A stretch of DNA of 17,500 nucleotides from Neocallimastix lanati (nom. inval.) (lineage: Eukaryota > Neocallimastigomycota > Neocallimastigomycetes > Neocallimastigales > Neocallimastigaceae), in the NCBI GenBank assembly GCA_016946835.1, contig JACVTC010000318.1, forward strand, positions 1-17,500. The letters run 5' to 3'. The notes below the pieces were generated by a model. The model did no database searches. It saw only the letters and a program-made list of their open reading frames with translations, and had not been told where the DNA came from. The translations under genes and the position numbers were made by a program. Below are positions 7,419 to 17,410 of this stretch, piece by piece. The number at the start of each line of letters is the position of its first letter. The stretch's first letter is position 1.

Positions 7419-10294
7419 TAGTTAAATATTATGATTTATTTTGTATAATAAATTCTATTAAAAAATTTCTTTCTTCACAAAAATTGATAGAATCAAAAAA
7501 TAATGATAATTTTTTTTTATCACAAAAAAATGAATTTATTGAAATAATATTTAACAATGATTTTGATTATATTATGATTAAAGATATGGATTATCTTTTA
7601 CAAAATGGGTTTATTGAAAAGTCAATTCCAAAATTATCATATTTTAAAATGTTAAAAAAAGAATATATAAATAACCGAGATATTATTTGGACTTTGTTTA
7701 TTAAATGCGGTTATCTAATTATTGCAGATAATGATAATATTATTTCTAATAATAAAAAATTAAAAATAAGAAATAAAGAAATTAAAGAATTTATTAAAAT
7801 AAAATTTTCTAATTGGAAAAATAAATTTTATAAATATTTTAAATATAGTGAAATTATTGATTTGTTTATAAAAAATTATGATGAAGAAAAAATCCAAGAA
7901 TTCCTTGAAAATTCAATAAACAAAGAAAATTATTCCCCAAATGAAGACTTAAACAACTGGTACGCTCTAATTTACTCACTTTTAAGTTTGAATAATGAAT
8001 ATGTAATTGTTACTAAAAATAAATATGATGAAAAAAATAATATTCGTGAATTATTATATGTCCATAAAGATTATTTAGATAGGTTAAATAATAATTGTGA
8101 CAATAATAATAATTCAAATTCAAATAATTCTAATGAAAGTAATAAAAAAAATGATCAATTTAATCCATATTTATCTGAAATATTTTACATTACTATAAAC
8201 GTTGTGCCTGAAGAAAATAGAATAAAAGAAGGCTGTATTCAAGCATTGGATGACAATGAGAAATTTCTATTTAATGGCCTTGAATTAAAAAATATATACA
8301 ATAAGATCATCAAATTTGGGATATCTGTTTGTGGAAATAAATGTGGAGTGATTTACGAAATAAATTATGGAAATAAATTCAAAAGAAAAGAAATGGCAAC
8401 TAAAGTATATTGTGGTGAAAATTATGATGACTTGTATGAAAAAGGATATTATTTTATTGATAAAACTAGAATGATAAATAAATTAATTGAAAAAGGAAAT
8501 GCTGTATATTTAATAACACGGCCAAGAAGATTTGGAAAAAGTTTAAATTTAAAAATGATTCAAAAATTCTTTGAAAAACGTACTAAAGGAGATAGTAAAG
8601 GAAATGATGTATTTGATGGATTAGAAGTTTCAAAAGATAGAAAAAATATGAGAGAATGTCACAAATATCCCGTAATATATTTAAATTTTAAAGATAACGA
8701 ATCAAAAACTTATGAATCAGCTATCATGTATCTTAAATCTAAAATATCTTCTCAATTTAAATATCAACGAGAAAAGATTGATTTTAAAAAATTAGATACG
8801 TCAGACCAAAAATTATGGAATAAAATAGAAAATGAAGAAGAAGATATGAATAAATTAAACGAATCTATTCATTTTTTATGTCAATGTTTAATCGAAAAAA
8901 AATTTTACAAAAGAAAATGTATTGTTTTAATTGATGAATATGATAAAATTCTTATTAATTCTTTTGAAAATGGATATTATGAAATGTTTATTGGTATTGT
9001 TAGATCTTTTTTTTCAAATATTTTTAAAGGAAATGAATATTTATATTTCGGAATAATTACAGGATGCTTAGGTTTAGAATTAAAAACCTTTTATTCAGGA
9101 CTTAATAATATCCATGAACATACCCTTCTTTCTGATCATTTATTTTATGATTGTTATGGATTTACAGAAAGCGAGTTAAAAAAATTTTTATCCCATTTTG
9201 AAATTCCTTTAGAAGAAGAAGATAAAATTCAAAAAGAATATAATGGCTATTCTTGTGGTTATGGTAATCGTATTATTAAGAATTTGTATAATCCATATTC
9301 AATAATGAAATTTATTAGTAATAATAAAAATAAGAAAGATGATCATTTATTTAAAAATTATTGGTTTAGTTCTTGGAGTGATAACATTTTAAATAAAATT
9401 ATTAAAGAAAATGAATTTTCCTTTAAAAAAGATTTCCTAAGTCTGTTGTATGGGAATGTAATTATTGTAGAAATTAAAGAAATATTAACGTTAAAAAAAA
9501 ATTATTTAAAAGATGAAGTATGGACGGTTTTATTACATTCTGGATATATCACTCTATCCGATAAAGAGGGATATAAACAAAATATAAAAGAAATGGATGA
9601 TCAAATAGTTAAATTATTACAAAGTGAATCCAAATTAAATGAAAATGATGTAAATGAAGATTTAATTAAAAAATATAAAAATAATCAATTAAATAAGCAC
9701 CTCGAAAATAATATGTATTATATTAAAATTCCTAATAATGAAATTTTTAATTGTTTTATAGCAAAATTGAAAGAGAGTTTAAAAAATGAAATAAAGGATG
9801 ATAACTATATAAATAATTTTATTAATGGCCTTTTCAACAAAGACATAGATACAATAAATTCAAATTTAAATGATTATTTAACATGTTTAAGTCAATATCA
9901 TCTGTTTGCCAATGAAAAAGATTATGAAAATGTTTATCAAGTATTGTTAATGCAAATATTTATATTTTGTAAAATTTACGGTCTAAATGCAGAAAAGAAC
10001 AATGGATCAGGTAGATATGACTTTGGTTTTCCTAATAGAAATAAAAAAAAAGAATACATTTTAATTGAGGTTAAAACATGTAAATCAGAAAATTGTGATG
10101 ACAATTTACTTCATAAAGAATGTGAAAATGCTATAAATCAAATTATAGAAAAAAAATATAAAATGAAACATGAAAAGAATGGTTATTCAAGTTTTATAAT
10201 TTATGGTATTATCTTTTGGAAAAAAACTTGTAGAATTGAAATGAAAATAAATAATAATGATATAAAAGGTCCATCAGAATCATTAAAAGAGTAA
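6314..10294 (+). CDS. Tandem AAA-ATPase-like / PD-(D/E)XK nuclease protein, 1326 aa
   Basis: One uninterrupted frame from the first ATG (MKRSNENEN), which follows a 22-A run; an in-frame TTG at 6284 would add ten residues but is not a normal nuclear start. Two co-linear modules are visible. Module 2 (about 698-1326) has FIDKT (714), Walker A RPRRFGKS (736-743), Walker B LIDEYD (D874 E875), ITG (915), YNGYSCGYG (976), NPYS (993), then nuclease GSGRYD (D1236), IEVK (E1252, K1254) and QIIEKKY (1276). Module 1 (about 36-690) has YIDKT, Walker A APSGYGKT (60-67), LIDNYD (203-206) and ITG (244), then a poly-Asn tract (about 327-368) and a nuclease-like region without the catalytic residues. Known family members usually have one module of 500-650 residues. 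Cellular role unknown: an ATP-driven nuclease is inferred for module 2, a regulatory or partner role for module 1. No signal peptide or membrane segment; no intron needed. Confidence 0.9.
7293..7418 (+). repeat. AAT/AAC microsatellite encoding poly-Asn inside module 1
   Basis: A nearly pure AAT/AAC tract, interrupted by GAT GAT GAT and one AGT, encodes about 42 residues of Asn with an Asp triplet and one Ser. Length is a multiple of three, so unit changes keep the frame. It falls between the ITG block and the YDLF..INSIKKF block of module 1, the place where module 2 has YNGYSCGYG. Confidence 0.9.
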
Positions 10295-10893
10295 TAATAA
10301 TAATTAATAATATTTTATTATTTTAACATTCAAAATTTAAATATTTTAATATATTACAAAAAAAAATTGAACATAGTAAATATAAATTTTTATTTTTATG
10401 TTTATGATAAAGAATAAAAAGATTTATATATATATATATATATATATTTTTATAATGTGATCATTTAAATATATAAAATCTATTAACTTTTGCAGCTAAA
10501 TGTATTTACACGAATAAATTTTTTATGATATAATAACCTTCAAAAACTAAAATTTTTGGAGTATGGTTATTAAATTTAAAATATGTTTACATATATCTCA
10601 TAATATAATACTATATAGAATAATTTAACGTATAATAATAATAGTAATAACATCTAAATTTCCTTCATATTAATGAATATACAATAAAATTGAATAACAT
10701 TTAAATAACATCAAAATATTAATAGTTGTAAAATGATTTTAATACTTGAAAGTTTATACTTATAAATTAACAAAAAATAAGTAAGTTCATTTAAATATTA
10801 GAAATTTCAATCTTATATTGGTTAAAATTGGAATATTTATTTGTAATTTGATATAAATTATTTAATGATAACATTAACTATCTAAAATGAATC
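10295..10893. other. AT-rich spacer after the ATPase-nuclease gene
   Basis: Stop codon TAA is followed by TAATAATAATTAATAA. It contains an A-run near 10360, an AATAAA at 10413-10418 that could serve for polyadenylation but is expected by chance here, and (AT)n at about 10425-10447. No coding frame found; nothing else recognised. Confidence 0.5.
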
Positions 10894-11674
10894 ATGAGGA
10901 ACAAACCTTTATTTATGCATATAATATTACCAATTATAATGGTGAAAATTATTTTATACATTAACTACACTAACCAAACCAAATCCATAGAAGAGGTGCT
11001 TAAATTAAAAAAAAAAAATAAATAATATTTAACATACTATTGCAAAAATAATAATAGTTTAGAAAAAATAGTTAAAATTCCTAAAGAAAATGGTTTACGG
11101 AATTAATTATTACTTACCATTATAGTCAAAATTCAATAGATAAACTTAAAAAAACGTATGATTGCTATAAGGATATATGTTTATGTTTATATCTAGGGTG
11201 CACTCATGCTTCTCAATGTCTTTTTGGTAGTTGTACCTTTATAGATGAAGCTACAAATATAACGCCTGATATTCCTTTTGACAACCATCCAATTGGTCTT
11301 TGTAGATACAATGCCAAAGCTAATTTAACGGAATGTGATGCAGTCTATGTAAAGCCGACAATGTTCTGGAAGAGCTAGTCTTATATGCATTGTGGTAAAT
11401 TAGAAGGGGCATCATGTGTAACTTGATGATGAATGTACATATAACTTATACATTGATGGAGAGTGTTGTAAAATATTCAGATGGTCCATCTGATAGTGAT
11501 AATTTAATTATTATTGTGTATATCTATCTAGGTATAACAGTATTGGCTCTTGTGATTCTATGTCTGTCTTACCGCTACTGTTATATCCATCAACCTAAGA
11601 ACCGTAAAAAGATTGTATTCTTCGCAGTAGTGATGACTTTTATTATATTATCGATTTGGTTACATAAATATTAA
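10894..11674 (+). pseudogene. Broken gene for a Cys-rich surface protein with signal peptide and two membrane segments
   Basis: ATG at 10894 opens a signal-peptide-like start: MRNKPLF, then the hydrophobic stretch IILPIIMVKIILYI, then NYTNQT, a glycosylation-type segment. After a TAA at 11023-11025 the same frame continues YLTYYCKNNNSLEK to a frame change near 11097. A 93-codon frame (11097-11375) follows with DICLCLYLGCTHASQCLFG, FDNHPIGLCRYNAK and LTECDAVYV. A TAG at 11376-11378 precedes SYMHCGKLEGASCV. A +1 change at 11424 gives DDECTYNL..DGECC, and another near 11479 leads to the C-terminus (ends 11674): LIIIVYIYLGITVLALVILC, a basic loop, then IVFFAVVMTFIILSIWL. Fourteen Cys lie in the ectodomain. 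Two nonsense codons and three frame changes make it a pseudogene unless sequencing errors explain them. I do not recognise the family. Related Cys-patterned surface proteins may be common in these fungi (inference). Confidence 0.65.
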
Positions 11675-12285
11675 GACTGAAATATTAATAATATTCATAT
11701 GTGTAACATTTTTAAGACTGTATAGTATTGTACCATATACCAATTACTAAAGCTATATTAGACATTCGTAATATGTAGTTGAAGATTTACTTAATCTAAA
11801 TATACTTTTATAGCCGCAATTAATTCAAAGTTTCGTTTTATTATTTAATAAATAAATGTATATGTTTTCACTAATATCAATAATAATATAACATATTCAT
11901 AATGTTCGGGTATATGGAGTAGTTAAATCAATATATTACTATCCACGACTAATCAATAAACTTTCAATAAATAATTTTTAAAGATTAAATTTTATAGACT
12001 GATGTTTAGATCATCAAAGCTAAATTATTAATGATAAAATCATTGGAAATCACATATATTTGTTTTCGTATAATTATGAGAGAAAATATATATTTATTTC
12101 AATTCTCATTAAGACTTATAACCGATATTTTTAATTTGAATTAATGTAATTTTTAGTAAATTATTTAAGAATTAAATATTTAGTAATTACAATTAATTCC
12201 TATACATATTAAACTATTAAATAATGAATTATGTATTTATGCTAAAGATTAATAAGTTGAGTTACTATCTAATTACATTATAAAT
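11675..12285. other. AT-rich stretch, nothing recognised
   Basis: No open frame with protein-like composition on either strand and no long repeat. TTTAAGACTG-like words recur near 11670 and 11710 but are too short to interpret. Confidence 0.55.
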
Positions 12286-12486
12286 TTAAGTAAAACAAAA
12301 ATAATTAAATAATAGCATTAAATTAGGTACTGTATGAGCAATTAGGCTTTTGTAATCTTGAAATATATAATACTCTTTTAATTTTCTATGTCTTAAGTCC
12401 AACGTGTTAAGGCCCGAAAATTCAAGCTTATGCTGAGGGTCATATCCATTTATTGATTCTAAATTATCTGGAAGATTTATACTGCC
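12286..12486 (-). pseudogene. Short coding-like fragment, possibly leucine-rich repeat remnant
   Basis: A 66-codon open frame on the minus strand ends in TAA at 12286-12288 and opens after a TGA. It reads GSINLPDNLESINGYD, then KLEFSGLNTLDLRHRKLKEY and YKSLIAHTVPNLMLLF. Before the TGA, the same frame has SLVASNVN and NNF around stops. Spacing of Leu and Asn (LNTLDLRHRKLK, NNF.GSI) recalls leucine-rich repeats, but only one or two units could be present. Base composition is less AT-biased than the surroundings, which supports former coding. No start codon, no intact ends. Confidence 0.25.
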
Positions 12487-13085
12487 TCAGAAATTATTTC
12501 AATTGACGTTTGAAGCTACCAAGGAATTTATTTTATTCTATTCAATTTCTTTTTTATACTCAATTCCATTTTTTATTAAATGAACAAAAAGTAATATTAT
12601 TAGAAATTCGAAAAAATTTATGTAATTTAAATTACCACTTTACAGTATTTTTATATTTTAATTATAATATTAGTATTAGTTTATCATAAAATAACCATTA
12701 AAAATAATACTATTATATATTATTATTAATAAATTAAAGCTATTTAAATTATTTTTTTATAATAAATTTAGTATAATTTTTAGAGATGGCTTTGTTGGAA
12801 TTTTAGAAATAGTTGTATATATCAATAGTGCTATTAACATAACTATCTCTTTGTTTGTTAATAATTTTCTATTTAATGGAAAGAAGATTATCCGAGTCAA
12901 TGTTATATTGGTCGTCATTATTGTCTTAAAACAATATTAAGCATTCTTGGTAACATTACTATCATCTAATGTACTACCGGTAAGGGTCACTACATTATAT
13001 AGATTTTTAAATAAAATATTTCATGAAAAAAAAAAAAAAAATAGATTATTCAAGTTGATACAGGTATTAGGGGGTTATTATTGTC

Positions 13086-13113
13086 TATTACATGTATTGT
13101 AATACATGTAATA
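13086..13113. repeat. 28-bp palindrome, 13-bp arms around GT
   Basis: TATTACATGTATT, GT, AATACATGTAATA: the arms are exact reverse complements. It lies inside the 13050-13217 minus-strand frame, where it encodes part of TCITIHV, so it may simply be coding sequence. It could also form a hairpin. Confidence 0.8.
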
Positions 13114-13314
13114 AACAAGTTATTTTTATCATGGTCTACTACTTTAGATTCAGGAGTCTCGAACGGACAGTCATAACCTAAATGTTTAGGGAATTGATTA
13201 TCTTTGGATATTAATGATTATTCGAGATTCATTATTAAAAATAGCCAATTTTTTTTTTGATTTTTCTGATGTAATATTTATTTTAATTAATAATATTTAT
13301 TAATGTGAAATAAA

Positions 13315-13512
13315 AATAATTATAAAATAAAAAAATTAAAAAAATAATAATAATAAAAAAAAAAAAAAAAGTAAATAAAAAATAGTAAATAAAATAATAT
13401 ATATATGTATATATTTATTTTTAACATAATCTGTTTTTTTTTTTTTTTTTTTTTTTTTTTATTTTTTTCATATTGATTATTATAATTATTACAATCATTT
13501 TTTTTTTTTTAC
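13315..13512. repeat. Poly-A / poly-T block
   Basis: Alternating A-rich (about 13322-13390) and T-rich (about 13433-13469 and 13498-13511) homopolymer tracts between the two halves of the decayed minus-strand gene. Consistent with an intron or an eroded insertion; no target-site duplication seen. Confidence 0.5.
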
Positions 13513-13945
13513 TTAACATATAAATATTCCTTTAGCATCTTGAATGTTACCATTATAGTAATTTCAATTTAAATTCATTTAGTTTTTACCTTCTGTATTT
13601 ATTAGTAACAGCATGACTGTCTTCTTCTTCAGATATGGAATAAATATTAGATTCGGAAATTATTCTTCATTGTGGGTGGGTATTACTTAAACCTTTTTAT
13701 CAGAAACTGTTATTGAATTTAGATACTGAGCTATTTGCAATAAGCAATTTTTCTAAAGAACTTGATGTACCTGATTCTCCAATCTGATTTTGCTAAATAC
13801 TAACTAGATTTAGTTTAAAGATTTAGCTAATACTTCAATTGTATTATTTAGATATATAAAATGTTAAATGTATTAGAATTATTTGTAATATCTCCTTAAT
13901 GGAACGTGTAACTGAACTTCCATCGGATGATATATTATATAAATA

Positions 13946-16140
13946 TTATAAATGATAATAAAAAAAAAAAAAAAAAAAAAAAAAAATTATTTAAAGTAGT
14001 ACTAATACTCTTAAAATTTCATATTAATATTCTAATGATAATATAATTATATTTCTAATATTTTATATATCTTAATTATTATAAAAATATTAATATTATC
14101 AACAACAACAACAACAATAATAATAATAATAATAATATAGAATAGGATAAAGTAATATATATATTATTATTGAAAAGAAGAGTTTATCTATTTTGTTTTT
14201 AATAGAAAAATATATATTTTTTCAAATAAAAGAATTAATTAAGTAATAAAAATGACTAATTAAAAATAATATAATTCATCATAGAATATATATATATATA
14301 TATATAAAAAAAAAAAAAAGAAATTTCTTGAGCTTTAGTCCCTTTTTCTTTTTCTTTAATAAAATATCATTTATTAATTTTCTTACTATTAATAATTTTT
14401 TATTTTATTTTTTATTTTTTTTATTTACTAGGTTAATATGTTGAATTATATATGAATAATCCAACAATAATTAATTAATAATATAATAATAATTAAAATA
14501 ATATAAGATAAAATAGTTTTAAGTTATTTAAACACTTAATATTTAAAGAAATATTTTTTAAATAATAAATTCTTTGAAAGATTTATGAAAAGTATTTATT
14601 TATTGAATTATTAGTATATAATTATTGTAAATACAATAACCTTAACAAAGAACATAAAAAGATAGATTTTTACATCTTTCTTTTATACTTTGTAAGTTAA
14701 CATAATAATAGTATTTAATTATAAGATATTAATAAATATAGTAATATGTATATTAATAAAATATTAAGATAATAACAATATCGATAGGTTTAAAATATTT
14801 AATATAACTAAAAAAATAAATTTAATTTGGAATTATATAATTCATTTGAATCATTTAAAAAAAAAAAATAGTAGTGTTAATATATATGATGGAAACCTAT
14901 ATATAAACATAATAATAAATAAATACAGGTGACGTCATAGGTAGTATCATTGAAATTATTAAATATAAAATCTTAGTTTACTTAATATTCTCAGAATTAG
15001 TAGGCCTAAGATAATTCTTTTAAATATTAAATAAAAATTTTATATTAATTATTAATTATTTAAATCTATATATGATTTATAATTTATAATTAAATAAATA
15101 AATAAATTCTATTTTCAACTTTTGTAAATGGTAAATAACTTGAAATTGAGATTTTAATTCAGTTATATAAGTTCAACAAGAATTTGTTCTTTATTATTTA
15201 TTTTAATTTTATAATTTTGTTATTTATCACGAAATGTTGAGGTTCGGGACAGATTAATAATAAATATAGAAGTAAACACTAGAATAAAAAAAAAAAAATT
15301 AAAAATTAAAATAGATCTTTTTAAAATATTTTATTTATTTATTTATTTAATAAAAATTTATTCAATTAAAACTAAAATTAAATTTTATAATAAGATTATA
15401 TCTTTTTGATTTTTTAATTCATTGATTTGATTGATTATTTTTCAAAATACAATTTTCTCATTTATTTATATTTTTTTTTTTATCGTTAGAAATGGTCAAG
15501 CCATTTCTTTATAATATTTTAGAGTTACATGTTTGAATTGTATTTAAATTATAAATTCATAATCTATTCTATTATAATAAGTAATTATTATATATTATTA
15601 AATTCTAAACTATTTATTATTAATTGTAGTGATAATATATTTTAAAAATAATTTTATTATTTTTACAGAACTATTAGTAATAGAGTATCATTTAATTTTA
15701 ATACTATTTTTAAATAAAAGTATTTTAGATTATTATCTATTATTAATATTATTTATTATTATAAATGGGGTGTATTTTGGAAGGAAGTATCACTAAATTT
15801 TAATGACTAGGATCATGAATTTAAGTAAAATATTTTTAAATCATTATTAATTATATTAATTTTATTAGTAATAAATTATCTGTATTAGTAATATTTATAA
15901 AATAAAATTTTTCTTAATAATAAAATATTGATAGAATAAATTATATTAATAAAACTAGATATTGATAATAATATTGATATTAATAATATAGTATTTTATA
16001 TTAATAATAATAAATTTAATATTAGTAATAATTTGGCAGTAATAGAACATAAGAAAAGTTCTCCAAGTAAGGAAATAAATAATTTAATTTTAGTGGTTAA
16101 GTTATTTTTATGAAAAATAATAAAATTAACATTATTTGTT
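13946..16140. other. Long AT-rich non-coding stretch with microsatellites
   Basis: Contains an A-run at 13961-13986, (AAC)n(AAT)n at 14099-14138, (AT)n at 14285-14305 followed by an A-run, and many TTATTAAT-type words to about 16020. There is one TGACGTCA palindrome (14930-14937) and one hairpin, AGAAATGG / CCATTTCT (15488-15495 and 15501-15508). No coding frame with protein-like composition was found on either strand. The 3' LTR of the integrase-bearing element might lie near the right end, but I could not identify it. Confidence 0.55.
14099..14138. repeat. CAA/TAA trinucleotide microsatellite
   Basis: Five CAA-type units followed by about eight AAT units on the plus strand, in non-coding sequence. 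Of the same type as the Asn-coding tracts elsewhere in the window. Confidence 0.85.
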
Positions 16141-16149
16141 CATTCCTTA

Positions 16150-16500
16150 AACAAGATGCCCTCGCTAAGACTCAAGCTATACAGAAGCTGAGTTGAGTTA
16201 AACTTGACTATGTTCTTCAAGTGAACATGGCAGTTCATTTGTATCTGGCCAATGTTACTGTGTTGAATTGTTTCTTAATTACTTGGGAGTGGTCCAACAA
16301 AGTATGGTTCTAACTTAGTTCGAGTAAAAATTCCTTACTAAGACTAAATCACCCAGGTTTTATTCTTTTTGGCCTGATTCATACTATTCTTTTTGTTCTC
16401 TATGAGTAGCCCAGTATTTATTTGCATTTTTTGATATTGGCCGCAGCTTCCATAGTCCATAAGTAGTTGATTGGCAAATTTTTCCAATAATAATTTCATC
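16150..16500 (-). pseudogene. Integrase C-terminal region with GPF/Y-type module
   Basis: After GREDQQPFD the minus strand continues, across frame changes, with YWATHREQKE, NLGDLVLVRNF, KLEPYFVGP (about 16290-16315), QVIKKQFNTVTLAD and NVHLKNIVKFNST. LEPYFVGP matches the GPY/F module that ends the integrase of many Ty3/gypsy elements. No chromodomain is recognisable after it. Coding similarity fades near 16150. Confidence 0.7.
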
Positions 16501-17410
16501 CGAAGATTTGTTTACAACCTTTAGTTGGTCTCGCAGCTATGTCAAAGGGTTGTTGGTCTTCTCGTCCATAAACAAGTTCAAAGCTTAGAGTGATTAGTAA
16601 CCGAAATTTTTTTGGTTGTACGAAGAGCCCATAAAGCAGAAGGTAAAGACTTTGTCCTATTTCTTTTTGTTTATTTCCAAAAAAGTCTAAGTAGTAGTTT
16701 TCCAATTTCTTTATCTCGGTTTTTCTGTAAGACCATTTCGTTTCTGGATGATAAGTGGTACTGAACCTCACATATACATCATAAAGATCTAGGAACATTT
16801 TTTGTCCTATTGGAGTTGAATTGAACACCATTATCAGTTGTAATTGTTTTGAAGCACACCATGTGACGAGAGAATACATTAATTAAAAAATTTTTATTAC
16901 ATCTTTTTGAAGTTACATTTTCAGTTGGCTCGGCTTCTACCCATTTTAATAAAATAGTCCACCATTACTAAAAATATATTTATTATTGTTTGATGTTTTC
17001 TCTAGAAGTCCAATTATATCTAAACCTAAATGACGTGTAAAATACTTTCATTAGGAAACTAATGACATTCCTAGATTCGATGGTAGAAAGTGGGTCAGCT
17101 TCAACCCATTTTATCAGGTAGTCGACCAATACTATAATATAATGTATTGGTTTCCCTTTGTTAGTCTGAGGCAGCGGGCCTATGATTATCTAGTCCTACT
17201 TTTGTGAAAGGTCTACCCGGGTTTGGTTGGAATATTTTCAACGTAAGCATTTTGTGGTTGAGGCTTGAATTTTTTGACATCTATCACATGTGTTGACAAT
17301 ATAATTTAAAGTCTAAGATCATGTTTATCCAAAAAAAATAGTTTCTTTTTAGACGATTGTATATGTCTTGAATACACCTTTCATGACCAACTCTGTGTGT
17401 ATCAAGTATT
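16496..17410 (-). pseudogene. Ty3/gypsy integrase remnant with a duplicated first catalytic block
   Basis: Minus-strand reading gives HRVGHERC and VNTCDRCQKI (zinc-binding H-x3-H and C-x2-C, about 17285-17405), then IIGPLPQTNKGKP and IIVLVDYLIKWVEADP (first Asp at 17121-17123), ending NVISFLMKVF. A second start follows: HLGLDIIGLLEKTSNNNKY and VMVDYFIK (Asp at 16957-16959), then TITTDNGVQFNS (second Asp at 16833-16835), STTYHPET, and GLTEK (Glu at 16723-16725). About 41 residues separate the second-block Asp from DNG, and about 36 separate DNG from the Glu, normal for a Ty3 DDE core. Further left are PSALWALRTT and ELVYGREDQQPFDIAARPTK. A 127-codon frame at 16496-16879 covers part of this in mixed frames and is not an intact gene. 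Retroviral-type strand transfer is the known role of the family; this copy is inactive. Confidence 0.82.

Larger units (their letters stand above)
12869..13940 (-). pseudogene. Decayed minus-strand gene of unknown family, several fragments
   Basis: From right to left the minus strand shows SSDGSSVTRSIKEILQ (about 13870-13930), NNTIEVLAKSLN, a 30-codon frame QNQIGESGTSSSLEKLLIAN (13792-13700), ISESNIYSISEEEDSHAVTN (about 13595-13660), a 55-codon frame at 13217-13050 with QFPKHLGYDCPFETPESK and NLFITCITIHVIDNN, and NNDDQYNIDSDNLLSIK ending at 12869. Composition is Ser/Glu/Asn-rich and protein-like, but stops and frame changes separate the pieces. A GTAAAA donor-like site (near 13590) and an ACATCAG acceptor-like site (near 13272) bracket the poly-A/T stretch between fragments, so an AT-rich intron is possible. 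No domain recognised. It may be several unrelated remnants. Confidence 0.3.

Noticed and set aside
10413-10418. AATAAA polyadenylation signal of the ATPase-nuclease gene
   Set aside because: The hexamer is frequent by chance at this base composition; distance is plausible but not evidence.
11414-11674. Separate 86-codon membrane-protein gene starting at 11414
   Set aside because: Its first 21 or so residues are out of frame with the preserved Cys-rich text (GASCV..DDEC..DGECC); only the part from about 11480 is the true frame, so it is the tail of the 10894-11674 pseudogene.
14930-14937. TGACGTCA as a cAMP-response-type element
   Set aside because: A single 8-bp palindrome with no gene downstream; chance is sufficient.
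15230-15260. GGTTCGGGAC as a tRNA T-loop
   Set aside because: No acceptor or anticodon stem can be folded around it.
15488-15508. AGAAATGG/CCATTTCT hairpin as an intrinsic terminator
   Set aside because: Eukaryotic setting, no adjacent gene, short AT-rich stem.
16496-16879. 127-codon minus-strand open frame as an intact gene
   Set aside because: It is integrase sequence read across frameshifts; the TDNGVQF motif lies in a different frame from its start.
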